Below are positions 55,051 through 63,764 of a stretch of DNA of 64,000 nt, piece after piece. Positions within the stretch are counted from its first letter, which is position 1, and each line of letters starts with the position of its first letter. The notes beneath the pieces were generated by a model. The model searched no databases and was not told where the DNA came from. It saw nothing but the letters and a program-made list of their open reading frames with translations. The DNA is taken from assembly GCA_002355455.1 (NCBI GenBank), contig AP017375.1, forward strand, positions 2,356,001 to 2,420,000. The letters are read 5' to 3'. A program made the translations under genes and the position numbers. This DNA comes from Stanieria sp. NIES-3757 (GTDB lineage: Bacteria > Cyanobacteriota > Cyanobacteriia > Cyanobacteriales > Xenococcaceae).

Positions 55051-55746
55051 TTAAGAGACAGTTAAAATATGAATGCACCAAAAGCATAACATTGCGCTCG
55101 ATAAAGGAACAGTAAGGTTGTCAATACCCCATTTGGAAAGAGTTTCAAGACTAGCAGCCCCTACAGCTACCAACAAAGAAATTAACCACGTCTGCCAACA
55201 ATTTCCTTGAACAAACAACAGGATAATACTAGTGACTAGATAACTAAATCCAACCATAGTTAGAGAACCTTCCCAACTTTTGGTAATTCCTAATAATTGA
55301 TAAGTATGTTTTCCGTAGCGTTGACCAATAATGGCTGCCATCCCATCACCCCAAGCCATTACTAAAATGCCAACCGCAGTATACTGAGGATGGTCTTGCC
55401 AAAAAACAGCAGCTAAAATACCAATACTAACAGCATAAAATAGAGTTCCCAAGCTTTTTCTACCTACACTATTAATACTAGGCAAAATTGGCGTAACATA
55501 AGAAATTATAGCAATAATTGCTGCAATTATAGCAGCCCCAATAATTACCCATCTAGAAAGATTGAGCCACCAAGCTAATAAAATGACATTACCGCTACCG
55601 ATATGAACAACTTTTCTAGTAAGTTCGGGGTCATCATTAATAAAACGGTTTAATCCTTCAGCTACAGTAACTAAAATTCCTAGATAAAGGAAAATAATAA
55701 TCAGGGGATACCAAAGAGAGGAAATTGATTCGCCTAAATAATTCAT
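55051..55746 (-). CDS. Phytol / polyprenol kinase-like membrane protein
   Basis: This 231-residue protein with about seven membrane helices has RKVVHIGSGNVILLAWW and the CTP-dependent kinase core MAWGDGMAAIIGQRYGKH and TKSWEGSLTM. These are features of the VTE5 (phytol kinase, Slr1652) and dolichol/diacylglycerol kinase family. In photosynthetic cells VTE5 salvages phytol from chlorophyll breakdown for tocopherol synthesis. A phytol kinase is therefore the best guess, though polyprenol kinases share the fold. It heads a probable operon with DUF3285 and ybeY. Confidence 0.82.
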   Translation of the reverse strand: MNYLGESISSLWYPLIIIFLYLGILVTVAEGLNRFINDDPELTRKVVHIGSGNVILLAWWLNLSRWVIIGAAIIAAIIAIISYVTPILPSINSVGRKSLGTLFYAVSIGILAAVFWQDHPQYTAVGILVMAWGDGMAAIIGQRYGKHTYQLLGITKSWEGSLTMVGFSYLVTSIILLFVQGNCWQTWLISLLVAVGAASLETLSKWGIDNLTVPLSSAMLCFWCIHILTVS

Positions 55747-55830
55747 TTATCAACTGTTAATGCTGGTTTATTATTTATTGTCGATGTTTGACTGTTGATT
55801 GCTTTAATTTATTTGATTTTGGTAACTTTG

Positions 55831-56073
55831 ATGCTTAAAACTGCTTTACTTTGGTTAATTAAAATTTATCGTAGTTTGATCTCGCCTTTATTTCCCCCTA
55901 GTTGTCGCTTTCAACCTACTTGTTCTCAATACGCTTTAGAAGCGGTGGAAAAATTTGGCGTGTGGCGCGGTAGCTGGTTAGCAATTAAAAGAATTTCTCG
56001 TTGTCATCCTTTACATCCTGGTGGTTACGATCCTGTTCCTGCTTCGGAACGGCAAGAGCAAGAAAAATTGTAG
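55831..56073 (+). CDS. yidD: Membrane protein insertion efficiency factor YidD
   Basis: From the ATG at 55831 the product is 80 residues. The frame is open back to a TTG at 55795 but the added residues are not family-like. YidD hallmarks are [26 protein letters not shown] and the Cys-rich end [17 protein letters not shown]. It helps YidC insert membrane proteins and often sits next to rnpA/yidC; here it stands alone. Confidence 0.93.
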   Translation: MLKTALLWLIKIYRSLISPLFPPSCRFQPTCSQYALEAVEKFGVWRGSWLAIKRISRCHPLHPGGYDPVPASERQEQEKL

Positions 56074-56762
56074 ATTGAGAATAATACCCTTGTCGCTGAT
56101 TCGGATATTCTTGAAGTCTTTTGTTCTAAATTTGGTTTACAAGCAGATAAATGTGATTCTGCCTAGTACGTGTTCTAATCTCTCTATTTTCTTTTCTACT
56201 CTAAATATAACTATTGAGGCGGAAGTTTGTATCATCCGTTGGTCTTGGCTTCTCTGTTTGTTCTCGATTTATTTTTAATCTGGGTTTAAGTTTTGAATCA
56301 TTCAACAATTAACAAACACTAATGGCTGTTTGGTAAGGAAGTCTAGATTATTCCCTCTTCTCGAAGTTCAAAATTTTATGTTCGATTCGTCAATAAAAAA
56401 AAATTTCTACTTGTTACTGATTGAGACTGCATAAAAAAAGTTTTTCTAATGTACTAATAAATCAAATAAAAAAATATTGAATTTATTTAATATAAAAATA
56501 AAAACTATTAATTTATTTATTTAATATTTTTTGAGCATTTTTATCAGCTTACGTGTTTTGCACGTAAGTTTTTTTTGTTTTTAAGTTATTTTCTTTTAAA
56601 AAAAAGTGATACTAAAAATATTTTTGATTACGATACTTTTTGATATTTTTTGATATTGTTGGTATTTCAAAAACAATTTAAATTTATAAATAACAAAAGG
56701 ATTATTTTTCTTCAAACAAAAAACAAGTAATTTTGCAACTAATTTAATCAGAGGTAATAACA
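56074..56762. other. Long AT-rich gap before the DAHP synthase gene
   Basis: This 689-base gap has no supported gene; an open frame overlapping yidD is a shadow. Bases 56455-56530 are nearly pure A/T. A strong intrinsic terminator lies at 56548-56576, ending whatever is transcribed before it. The last ~185 bases should hold the promoter or leader of the DAHP synthase gene and the operon after it. Confidence 0.6.
56548..56576 (+). terminator. Strong intrinsic terminator 187 bases before the DAHP synthase start
   Basis: CTTACGTG and CACGTAAG form a perfect 8-bp stem around a TTTTG loop, followed by eight T. It is 475 bases past yidD, so it either ends an unseen small RNA or serves as a leader attenuator for the biosynthetic genes. 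Confidence 0.8.
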
Positions 56763-57863
56763 ATGATTATTGTAATGAAACCTGGAACTTCCCTTAAAGA
56801 AATCGATCGCATTAACCAAGAATTAGCTCGTCCTAATCTTAAAACTGAAACTAGTTTGGGCAAACATAAAGTAGTTATTGGTTTAGTAGGAGATACTAAT
56901 CATTTAAATACTGAACAAATTCAAGCAATTAGCCCTTGCATTGAAACTGTTTTAGAAATCAAAAAACCCTTCAAAAGAGCAAGTTTAGAATTCCGTCATG
57001 GAGAATATAGTGAGGTTATTGTATCTACTCCTAATGGTGAGGTTGTTTTTGGTAAAAATGCTCCTTTAGTTAATGTCGCTGGTCCTTGTTCGGTAGAAAG
57101 CGAACAAATGATCGTAGATACAGCTTTTCAACTGAAAGCAGCAGGGGCGCAGTTTCTTAGAGGAGGCGCATACAAACCCCGAACTTCTCCTTATGATTTC
57201 CAAGGTCATGCCGAACTTGCTTTAGAATGGTTAGCTACTGCCCGTCAAGAGACTGGTTTGGGTGTCATTACCGAAGTTATGGATGCTGCTGAACTTGATG
57301 TTATTGCAGAAGTTGCCGATGTCATTCAAGTTGGTGCGAGAAATATGCAAAACTTCTCTCTACTTAAAAAAGTAGGGGCAAAAGGAAAACCCGTTTTACT
57401 CAAACGTGGTATGTCTGCAACTATTCAAGAATGGTTGATGGCAGCAGAGTATATCTTAACAGCAGGTAATCCTAACGTTATTCTCTGCGAACGCGGAATT
57501 CGTACTTTTGACAAACAGTATACTCGTAACACTTTCGATATTTCTGTCATCCCAGTTTTAAGAGAATTAACTCATTTACCAATTATGCTCGATCCCAGTC
57601 ATGCTACTGGTAAATCTCAATACGTTGCGTCCATGGCATTAGCTGCGATCGCAGCAGGAACAGATTCTCTGATGATTGAAGTTCATCCTAACCCTGCTAA
57701 AGCTCTTTCTGATGGTTCTCAGTCTCTCACTCCCGAACAATTTTATCTTTTAACTGAAGAGATGAAAGTAATGGCGATGGCAGTCGGTCGTCCTTGGAAA
57801 CCTGCTTGCGAATCGATGTTTTGTAGTCTTACTCCCTATAAGCAATTTGCTGCGATCGCGTAA
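56763..57863 (+). CDS. aroF: 3-Deoxy-7-phosphoheptulonate (DAHP) synthase, type I-beta
   Basis: This 366-residue enzyme joins phosphoenolpyruvate and erythrose-4-phosphate, the first step of the shikimate pathway. An N-terminal ferredoxin-like domain (about 1-70, [16 protein letters not shown]) as in the Thermotoga enzyme can give feedback control by aromatic amino acids. The barrel holds [10 protein letters not shown] (metal-binding Cys), [52 protein letters not shown] and [10 protein letters not shown]. It heads a run of biosynthetic genes and probably feeds precursor to them. It may be a second DAHP synthase; whether another exists cannot be judged from this window. Confidence 0.93.
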   Translation: MIIVMKPGTSLKEIDRINQELARPNLKTETSLGKHKVVIGLVGDTNHLNTEQIQAISPCIETVLEIKKPFKRASLEFRHGEYSEVIVSTPNGEVVFGKNAPLVNVAGPCSVESEQMIVDTAFQLKAAGAQFLRGGAYKPRTSPYDFQGHAELALEWLATARQETGLGVITEVMDAAELDVIAEVADVIQVGARNMQNFSLLKKVGAKGKPVLLKRGMSATIQEWLMAAEYILTAGNPNVILCERGIRTFDKQYTRNTFDISVIPVLRELTHLPIMLDPSHATGKSQYVASMALAAIAAGTDSLMIEVHPNPAKALSDGSQSLTPEQFYLLTEEMKVMAMAVGRPWKPACESMFCSLTPYKQFAAIA

Positions 57864-57950
57864 TTCAATAATCAGTTATCAGTGACCAGTTACCAAAATG
57901 GGTCTTATACTTTTGACTTTTGACAACCTCGATTTTTTTCCAATAAAAAG

Positions 57951-57975
57951 GCTAATGAGATACCAACTCATTAGC
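57951..57975 (+). promoter_or_regulatory. Hairpin in the leader of the ammonia-lyase gene
   Basis: GCTAATGAG (57951-57959) and CTCATTAGC (57967-57975) form a perfect 9-bp stem around ATACCAA, 31 bases before the ATG at 58007. A six-T run follows 15 bases later, so it could be a weak terminator, a stabilising structure or an operator. Confidence 0.5.
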
Positions 57976-58006
57976 TACTCTACAAACATTTTTTCTCGAA
58001 TTAACC

Positions 58007-59704
58007 ATGATTATAGCATCTCGAAATCAAACCCAACCTCAAACTTTTACTGACAAATTCCCTCATAGTTCTTCAGGTTCAGTTGTAATTGTCGGTGAAA
58101 AGCCTTTAACAATCACAGAAGTTGCTCAAGTTGCCCGTTATGGTGCAAAGGCACTCCTAACTACCAAAGAAGAAGTTTTGCAAAAAGTTAACTCCTCTTG
58201 TGAATGGGTAGCTGAAGCAGTCGCATCGGGCGAACCTATTTATGGAGTAACTAGCGGTTTTGGTGGTATGGCAAACGTTGTCATTACGCCTGACTTAGCT
58301 AAAGAATTGCAAAATAACTTGATGCGCTATCACAAAGTTGGTGCGGGACAGAAATTGTCTTTAGCTGATGTGCGTGCGGGAATGCTACTCAGGGCAAATT
58401 CTCACCTTCATGGTGCATCGGGCATTCGTTTAGAACTAATTCAACGCATCGAAACTTTTTTAAATGCTGGTGTTACTCCCCATGTTAGAGAATTCGGTTC
58501 GATTGGGGCGAGTGGAGATTTAACTCCTTTGGCTTATATTACTGGGGCGTTAGTTGGGCTGAACGATTACTATACCGTTGACTTTAACGGGGAAGAAATG
58601 ACTGCGCCTGAAGCGTTGAAACTTTTGGGATTAGAACCTTTAGAATTATTGCCGAAAGAAGGTTTAGCCATGATGAACGGTACAGCAGTGATGACTGGTA
58701 TTGCTGCTAACTGCGTCTACGATGCCCAAAATCTGCTTGCCTTATCTTTAGGGGCGCACGCTTTAGCTTTACAAGGTTTGAACGCAACTAATCAATCCTT
58801 CCATCCTTTTATTCATCAGTGTAAACCTCATCCTGGTCAAATTTGGTCAGCACAACAAATGCTCAATTTGATCGAAGGTTCTGCTTTAATTCGGGATGAA
58901 TTAGATGGTTCTCATGACTATCGAGGCGAACAACCCATTCAAGATCGTTATTCACTGCGTTGCCTACCTCAATATACAGGGCCGATCGCAGATGGAATTA
59001 GCGAAATTGCCAAACAAATTGAAATCGAAATTAATTCTGTCACTGATAACCCCTTAATCGATGTTGCAGGTAATGCCAGTTACCACGGCGGTAATTTCTT
59101 AGGGCAGTATATCGGCACAGGAATGGATAACCTTCGTTACTACATGGGTTTGTTGGCGAAGCATTTAGATGTTCAAATTGCCATGCTAACCATGCCAGAG
59201 TTTAACAACGGTTTACCTGCTTCTTTAGTTGGTAATAGCGATCGCCCTGTCAATATGGGACTCAAAGGGCTACAAATTACAGGGAACTCGATCATGCCCT
59301 TGTTGACATTTTACGGCAACTCCCTCACCGATCGCTTTCCCACTCACGCCGAACAATTCAACCAAAACATCAACTCTCAAGGATTTGGTTCGGCTAACTT
59401 AACTCGGCGTTCGATTGAAATTTTCCAACAATATATGGCGATCGCGCTAATGTTTGGCGTTCAATCTGTTGACTTGCGGGCGAAGAAAATTGCCAATCAT
59501 TACGATGCTTCTCAATGTCTTTCTCCTGCCAGTTGTCAGTTGTATTTAGCCATTAAAGAAGTAGTCGGCAAAACACCCTCCGAAGAACGTCCCTATATTT
59601 GGAACGACAACGAACAAGCTTTAGACGAACACATCTCCCTAATTGCTGCCGATCTTACTGCTGGTGGACGAATTGTTCAGGCAATTTCATCAGTTATCAA
59701 TTAA
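58007..59704 (+). CDS. MIO-type aromatic amino-acid ammonia-lyase / aminomutase
   Basis: This 565-residue protein is closely similar in pattern to Anabaena phenylalanine ammonia-lyase (AvPAL). It has the catalytic Tyr79 in GEPIYGVTSGFGG, the self-cyclising ASG triad at 168-170 (GSIGASGDLTPLAYI) that forms the MIO cofactor, LPKEGLAMMNGTAVMTG, SLRCLPQYTGP and SVTDNPL. The selectivity pair is Tyr108-His109 (NLMRYHKVGAG) where PAL has Phe-Leu, bacterial TAL His-Leu and histidase Ser-His. It is therefore not a plain PAL. Substrates could be Tyr, Phe or a related amino acid, and an aminomutase reaction (beta-amino acid product) is possible. It sits between DAHP synthase and a CoA-ligase gene. Confidence 0.88.
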   Translation: MIIASRNQTQPQTFTDKFPHSSSGSVVIVGEKPLTITEVAQVARYGAKALLTTKEEVLQKVNSSCEWVAEAVASGEPIYGVTSGFGGMANVVITPDLAKELQNNLMRYHKVGAGQKLSLADVRAGMLLRANSHLHGASGIRLELIQRIETFLNAGVTPHVREFGSIGASGDLTPLAYITGALVGLNDYYTVDFNGEEMTAPEALKLLGLEPLELLPKEGLAMMNGTAVMTGIAANCVYDAQNLLALSLGAHALALQGLNATNQSFHPFIHQCKPHPGQIWSAQQMLNLIEGSALIRDELDGSHDYRGEQPIQDRYSLRCLPQYTGPIADGISEIAKQIEIEINSVTDNPLIDVAGNASYHGGNFLGQYIGTGMDNLRYYMGLLAKHLDVQIAMLTMPEFNNGLPASLVGNSDRPVNMGLKGLQITGNSIMPLLTFYGNSLTDRFPTHAEQFNQNINSQGFGSANLTRRSIEIFQQYMAIALMFGVQSVDLRAKKIANHYDASQCLSPASCQLYLAIKEVVGKTPSEERPYIWNDNEQALDEHISLIAADLTAGGRIVQAISSVIN

Positions 59705-59749
59705 TTTTCCTTTGGCGAATGCCCTTTGCCTTTACGCCTTCTGCCTTCT

Positions 59750-59802
59750 TACCGTAAGGGCGATTCGCTGCACCTTCGGAGACGCGAATCGATCGCCCCT
59801 AC
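59750..59802. repeat. Palindromic repeat between ammonia-lyase and ligase genes
   Basis: GGGCGATTCGC and GCGAATCGATCGCCC form an inverted repeat around a CACCTTCGGAG-type centre. It belongs to the GGCGATTCGC family of this window (compare 43055-43072). It sits in the 133-base gap of the cluster and could form a hairpin in a shared mRNA. Confidence 0.7.
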
Positions 59803-59837
59803 ATTAACTTTTAACTTTTGCCTTTTGACTTTCCATC

Positions 59838-61346
59838 ATGAACATTACTTATCACATCGAACGTGCTAGTAAGCTTTTTCCTGACAAAACCGCCTTAATC
59901 TTTGAAGAAAAATCTTACACTTATCAAGAATTAGATCGATTAGCCAACCGCATGGCGAATGGTTTGACCAAACTAGGAGTAACAAAAGGCGATCGCGTTG
60001 CTCTTTTCCTCCCTAATATTCCTGAATTTATTATTTCCTATCTGGGTACTCTTAAACTAGGTGCGATCGCAGTTTCTCTAAATGTGATGCTAAAAAGCAG
60101 TGAAGTAAGTTTTATTCTCAACGACTGCACTGCCAAGGTTTTAGTTACTACCGAAGAATTAAGAGAACAAGTTATCAAACCCGATATTCCCCAACTGCAA
60201 ACTATTTTGCTTGCCGAACAACAAATCGGTAGAGGAATTAGTCTAGATTGGATTATTGCCAATGCTTCACCCGAGGCCGAAGCGATAGATTTAAATAAAA
60301 AAGATCCTGCTGCGATCGTCTATACCTCTGGAACGACTGGTTTTCCTAAAGGTGCGACACTTTCCCACGGCAATATTGTTTCCAATATGGCAGCCCAAAA
60401 TCACTGTTGTAATATGACCTCAGGCGATCGCTTGTTGCTTTATCTTCCCTTATTTCATTGCTTCGGACAAAATGCAGTTCTCAATGCAGGATTAAATGTC
60501 GGTGCAACCATTGTTTTGCAAAGAAGATTCAACCCCGAACAAGTTTTAGACGCGATCTTAACTGAAAAAATCACCATGTTTTTTGGTGTACCGACAGTAT
60601 TTATTACACTCTTAAATCTCAATCCTTCAATTTTGGCAAATGTGCGTTATTTTTTCTCTGCTGCTGCACCCATGCCAGTAGAAATCGCCCAAAAATGGCA
60701 GGAACAATACGGCATCGTCATCCATGAAGGTTACGGTTTAACTGAAACTTCTCCCTGTGCTTGTTACAACCACAATTCAAACTACAAATTTGGTTCAATT
60801 GGTACTCCCATTGACAACGTTGCCATGAAGATTGTCGATACGGAAGGCAAAGAATTACCCCCAGGAGAAATAGGTGAAATTGCCATCAAAGGATCTAACG
60901 TCATGTTGGGTTATTGGAATCGTCCCTTAGAAACTGCCAAAGTTTTGAAAAATGGTTGGTTTCACAGTGGTGATATCGGTTCGATGGATGAAGATGGTTA
61001 CTTTTATATTGTTGATCGCCTCAAAGACATGATCAATGTCTCTGGTTTTAAAGTCTATCCCGCCGAAGTAGAAAACGTTCTCTATCAACATCCAGCCGTT
61101 GCCGAAGCAGCAGTATATGGACTGCCCGATCCTTTTAAAGGCGAAACCGTCAACGCCAATATCGTTCTTAAAGACGGTTACACCATTACCGAAACCGAAA
61201 TTGCTGCTTTCTGTGCCGAGAAAATCGCCACCTACAAAGTACCTAAATGCTTTAAATTCGTCGATGCCATTCCCAAAAATGCCACAGGCAAAGTACTCAA
61301 AAGATTACTCAGTCAAAATCAAGCTGTTTTTTCCCAAACAGCATAA
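59838..61346 (+). CDS. Class I adenylate-forming ligase (4-coumarate- / fatty-acid-CoA ligase-like)
   Basis: This 502-residue enzyme has P-loop YTSGTTGFPKG (162-172), GYGLTETSP (298-306), the Asp of GWFHSGDIG, the hinge KDMINVSGFKVYPAEVE and the catalytic Lys485 in PKNATGKVLKRLL. It activates a carboxylate as the AMP ester and passes it to CoA or a carrier protein. Overall it resembles both fatty-acid CoA ligases and plant-type 4-coumarate CoA ligases. After an aromatic ammonia-lyase a cinnamate-type acid is a sensible substrate. Before an N-acyltransferase a fatty acid is equally so. No carrier protein or ketosynthase lies in the cluster. Confidence 0.9.
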   Translation: MNITYHIERASKLFPDKTALIFEEKSYTYQELDRLANRMANGLTKLGVTKGDRVALFLPNIPEFIISYLGTLKLGAIAVSLNVMLKSSEVSFILNDCTAKVLVTTEELREQVIKPDIPQLQTILLAEQQIGRGISLDWIIANASPEAEAIDLNKKDPAAIVYTSGTTGFPKGATLSHGNIVSNMAAQNHCCNMTSGDRLLLYLPLFHCFGQNAVLNAGLNVGATIVLQRRFNPEQVLDAILTEKITMFFGVPTVFITLLNLNPSILANVRYFFSAAAPMPVEIAQKWQEQYGIVIHEGYGLTETSPCACYNHNSNYKFGSIGTPIDNVAMKIVDTEGKELPPGEIGEIAIKGSNVMLGYWNRPLETAKVLKNGWFHSGDIGSMDEDGYFYIVDRLKDMINVSGFKVYPAEVENVLYQHPAVAEAAVYGLPDPFKGETVNANIVLKDGYTITETEIAAFCAEKIATYKVPKCFKFVDAIPKNATGKVLKRLLSQNQAVFSQTA

Positions 61347-61395
61347 TATTTCTTTTTCATTTTCATCAACCATTACCTAATAAGGGGCAAGAAAT

Positions 61396-62085
61396 ATGAG
61401 TTTAACTTTAATCAATCAAGATCGAGCAACTAAACGAGCTTGCATTCAATTTAAAATTGCCCAATCCGATCCAGAAATTTTTCAATGTCAATCTTTGATT
61501 TCTGAAGTTTATTACCAAAAAATGGGCATTACCTTTTCCCCATCTTATTTTGATATAGAAGCAAAAATTGAATTATATCCTCATCATTATTTGATGGGAC
61601 TAATTGATGGAGAAATCGCTGCCACGATGGGATTATACCTCCACAGTACTAATCCAGAAAGATATGGCAAGGTAACAGAGCAAGATATTAACAAACTTTT
61701 AGACGAAATTGGTATCGCCAACCAATATTCTGGCAAAAATATCCGAGAACTAAGTAAATTTGTAGTCAAAGATAAGTGGCGTAATCAAGGCATTGGCAAA
61801 TTATTGATGGGCGTAGCTCATTGTCAAGATTTTATTCATCTCAATGAAGAGCAACCTCATCTTTTGGTTAGTTGTGCTAATCGCTCAATTTTCAATTATT
61901 TCTCTGACTGCTTAGGTATTCATACTCACATCATTAAACCAGTTCCTCTCTATAAAATTCATGAATTTTATCGCTCTGGTAACGAACCGATGGAAAGTCG
62001 TCTGACAATTCCCGAACTAGATATTCCTAGTCATTGGTATCATCTCAAGCTTCCTATCGAGTTAGCTATTGGCGAGTCAATCTAA
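61396..62085 (+). CDS. GNAT acyltransferase resembling N-acyl amino acid synthases
   Basis: This 229-residue protein has the layout of the LuxI/FeeM-like branch of GNAT enzymes. The early part (FQCQSLISEVYYQKMGI) is where synthases of this group bind the acyl donor. FDIEAKIELYPHHYLMGLIDGEIAATMGLYLHS is a beta-rich core, and RELSKFVVKDKWRNQGIGKLLM contains the R-x-x-G-x-G acyl-CoA loop. The C-terminal part ends in a predicted lid region (HTHIIKPVPLYKIHEFYRS). N-acyl amino acid synthases join a long acyl group to an amino acid such as tyrosine. Acceptor and donor are not known here. AAGGGGCAAG before the ATG is a good ribosome site. Confidence 0.65.
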   Translation: MSLTLINQDRATKRACIQFKIAQSDPEIFQCQSLISEVYYQKMGITFSPSYFDIEAKIELYPHHYLMGLIDGEIAATMGLYLHSTNPERYGKVTEQDINKLLDEIGIANQYSGKNIRELSKFVVKDKWRNQGIGKLLMGVAHCQDFIHLNEEQPHLLVSCANRSIFNYFSDCLGIHTHIIKPVPLYKIHEFYRSGNEPMESRLTIPELDIPSHWYHLKLPIELAIGESI

Positions 62086-62114
62086 ATCTTAACTACATTA
62101 TTCAGGAGAAAAAA

Positions 62115-63764
62115 ATGGAAAACTTAGTTGATGCCTTACAAGCATTTCGGGATGTTTTAGGTACACAAAACGTTCTTAGCGACGAAGCCACAGTATCTGC
62201 TGCCGAAACAGGAACTTATTTTACCACTGAAAAAGTTTTAGCTGTAATTAAACCAGGCGATCGCAATGAAGTTCAAGCTTGTGTAAAAATTGCTAATCAA
62301 TATCAAGTAGCTATCTATCCGATTAGCACTGGTAAGAATTGGGGTTATGGCTCACGAGTTCCTACTCAAGATAGCTCTGTAATTATGGATTTGGGTAGGC
62401 TCAACCGTATTGTTGATTACAACGAAAAGCTAGCTTATGTAACCATAGAACCTGGAGTAACGCAGCGTCAATTATTTGACTTTTTGCAACAGCAAAACTC
62501 CAATTTATATTTAAGCGTAACTGGCAGCACTCCTGATTCTAGTTTGATTGGCAATATCTTGGAAAGAGGTGTTGCCAAAGGTCCTTTGGGAGATAGATTT
62601 AGCCATGTCTGCGCTCTAGAAGTAGTCTTGCCCACAGGAGAATGCATTCATACTGGATTGAGTCGTTTTGGTAATGCTAAGGCTGCAAAGGTTAACCGTT
62701 GGGGAGTTGGTCCTTATTTTGATGGCATTTTTACCCAGTCTAACCTTGGTATAGTTACCGAATTAACTATGTGGCTAATTCCCTATCCCCGCTATTTTCA
62801 GTCTTTTTTCTATGCAATTAATGATGATTCTCGTTTAGAAGCATTAGTCGATACTCTAAGAGAATTGAAGTTACAGGGACTACTCAAAAATAGTTTTGTG
62901 ATCTTTAATGACCATCGAATGCTTTCTACTAGGCAACAGTATCCTTGGCAAGAAACTAACGGCAAGACACCCCTACCAACCGAGTTAATGGCAAAACTAA
63001 GACAGCAATGGGGTGGTGGTGCATGGGTTGGAGAAGGAGCTTTATATTCCGTTAGTAGGGAACAGGGACGGATAGAACGCAAGTTGATTCAAAAAGCATT
63101 AAAGAACAAAGTCGATAAACTGATCTTCTTTGACCATAGTAAAGCCAGAATCACTGAATTGATTCAGCCTTTGGCGAAAAAATTGCTCAAAATCGACTTA
63201 AATGAAACTCTTGACGTTCTTTTTCGCAAGAATCCTCAACGGGGTGTGCCTACAGAAAAAACCATGCCGATGGTTTACTGGCGTAAGCAATCTCCTGTGC
63301 CATCTCATGCTCAGATGAACCCAGATCTAGATGGCTGTGGAGTTATCTGGTTAGCACCAAGTCTACCCTTTGATGGACAGCATACTAGAAAAGCCTTAAA
63401 CATTATCAAACAAATAGCCAAACAGTATCAGTTTGAACCTAATGTTGGGCTGCAATGCGTCACAGAAAGAAGCATCGATCTAACTGTAACTATTATGTAT
63501 GACAGAGAACTACCAGGGGAAGATCAACGCGCCCTTGGCTGCCACGACGAAATGTTCCAGAAATTGGCACTAGAAGGTTATATTCCCTATCGCTTAAGTA
63601 CTAGGGGGATGAAATTGCTTCCCTCGGCGCAAGATGATTACAGTCAATTACTACAACAAATTAAGGAAGCATTAGACCCTAACAATATACTTGCTCCTGG
63701 CAGGTATGATTTTCGCCAAGATTGGTCTGTTAACGAAGTCAGAAGTATGTGTTATGAAAAGTAA
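62115..63764 (+). CDS. VAO/PCMH-family FAD oxidoreductase (4-cresol dehydrogenase-like)
   Basis: The ATG at 62115 follows CAGGAG with ideal spacing, so it is preferred over the upstream open frame from 62034. The 549-residue product has the FAD-binding PP-loop IYPISTGKNWGYGSRVPTQ, very like p-cresol methylhydroxylase and vanillyl-alcohol oxidase. GVTQRQLFDFLQQ, SVTGSTPDSSLIGNILERG and the substrate-domain stretch CGVIWLAPSLPFDGQHTRKAL also match. These enzymes oxidise para-hydroxybenzyl-type carbons through a quinone methide, often with covalent FAD. A phenolic substrate is therefore likely, which fits an aromatic pathway. It overlaps the MATE gene by 11 bases. Confidence 0.85.
   Translation: MENLVDALQAFRDVLGTQNVLSDEATVSAAETGTYFTTEKVLAVIKPGDRNEVQACVKIANQYQVAIYPISTGKNWGYGSRVPTQDSSVIMDLGRLNRIVDYNEKLAYVTIEPGVTQRQLFDFLQQQNSNLYLSVTGSTPDSSLIGNILERGVAKGPLGDRFSHVCALEVVLPTGECIHTGLSRFGNAKAAKVNRWGVGPYFDGIFTQSNLGIVTELTMWLIPYPRYFQSFFYAINDDSRLEALVDTLRELKLQGLLKNSFVIFNDHRMLSTRQQYPWQETNGKTPLPTELMAKLRQQWGGGAWVGEGALYSVSREQGRIERKLIQKALKNKVDKLIFFDHSKARITELIQPLAKKLLKIDLNETLDVLFRKNPQRGVPTEKTMPMVYWRKQSPVPSHAQMNPDLDGCGVIWLAPSLPFDGQHTRKALNIIKQIAKQYQFEPNVGLQCVTERSIDLTVTIMYDRELPGEDQRALGCHDEMFQKLALEGYIPYRLSTRGMKLLPSAQDDYSQLLQQIKEALDPNNILAPGRYDFRQDWSVNEVRSMCYEK

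Noticed and set aside
56021-56278. 85-codon open frame overlapping the end of yidD
   Set aside because: It begins inside the conserved end of yidD in another frame, is low in complexity and has no recognisable domain.
61099-61380. 93-codon frame inside the CoA-ligase gene
   Set aside because: It overlaps the conserved C-terminal domain of the ligase in another frame and has no family features.
62034-62114. Upstream extension of the FAD oxidoreductase
   Set aside because: It overlaps the acyltransferase gene, has no ribosome site and no family match, while CAGGAG sits ideally before the ATG at 62115.
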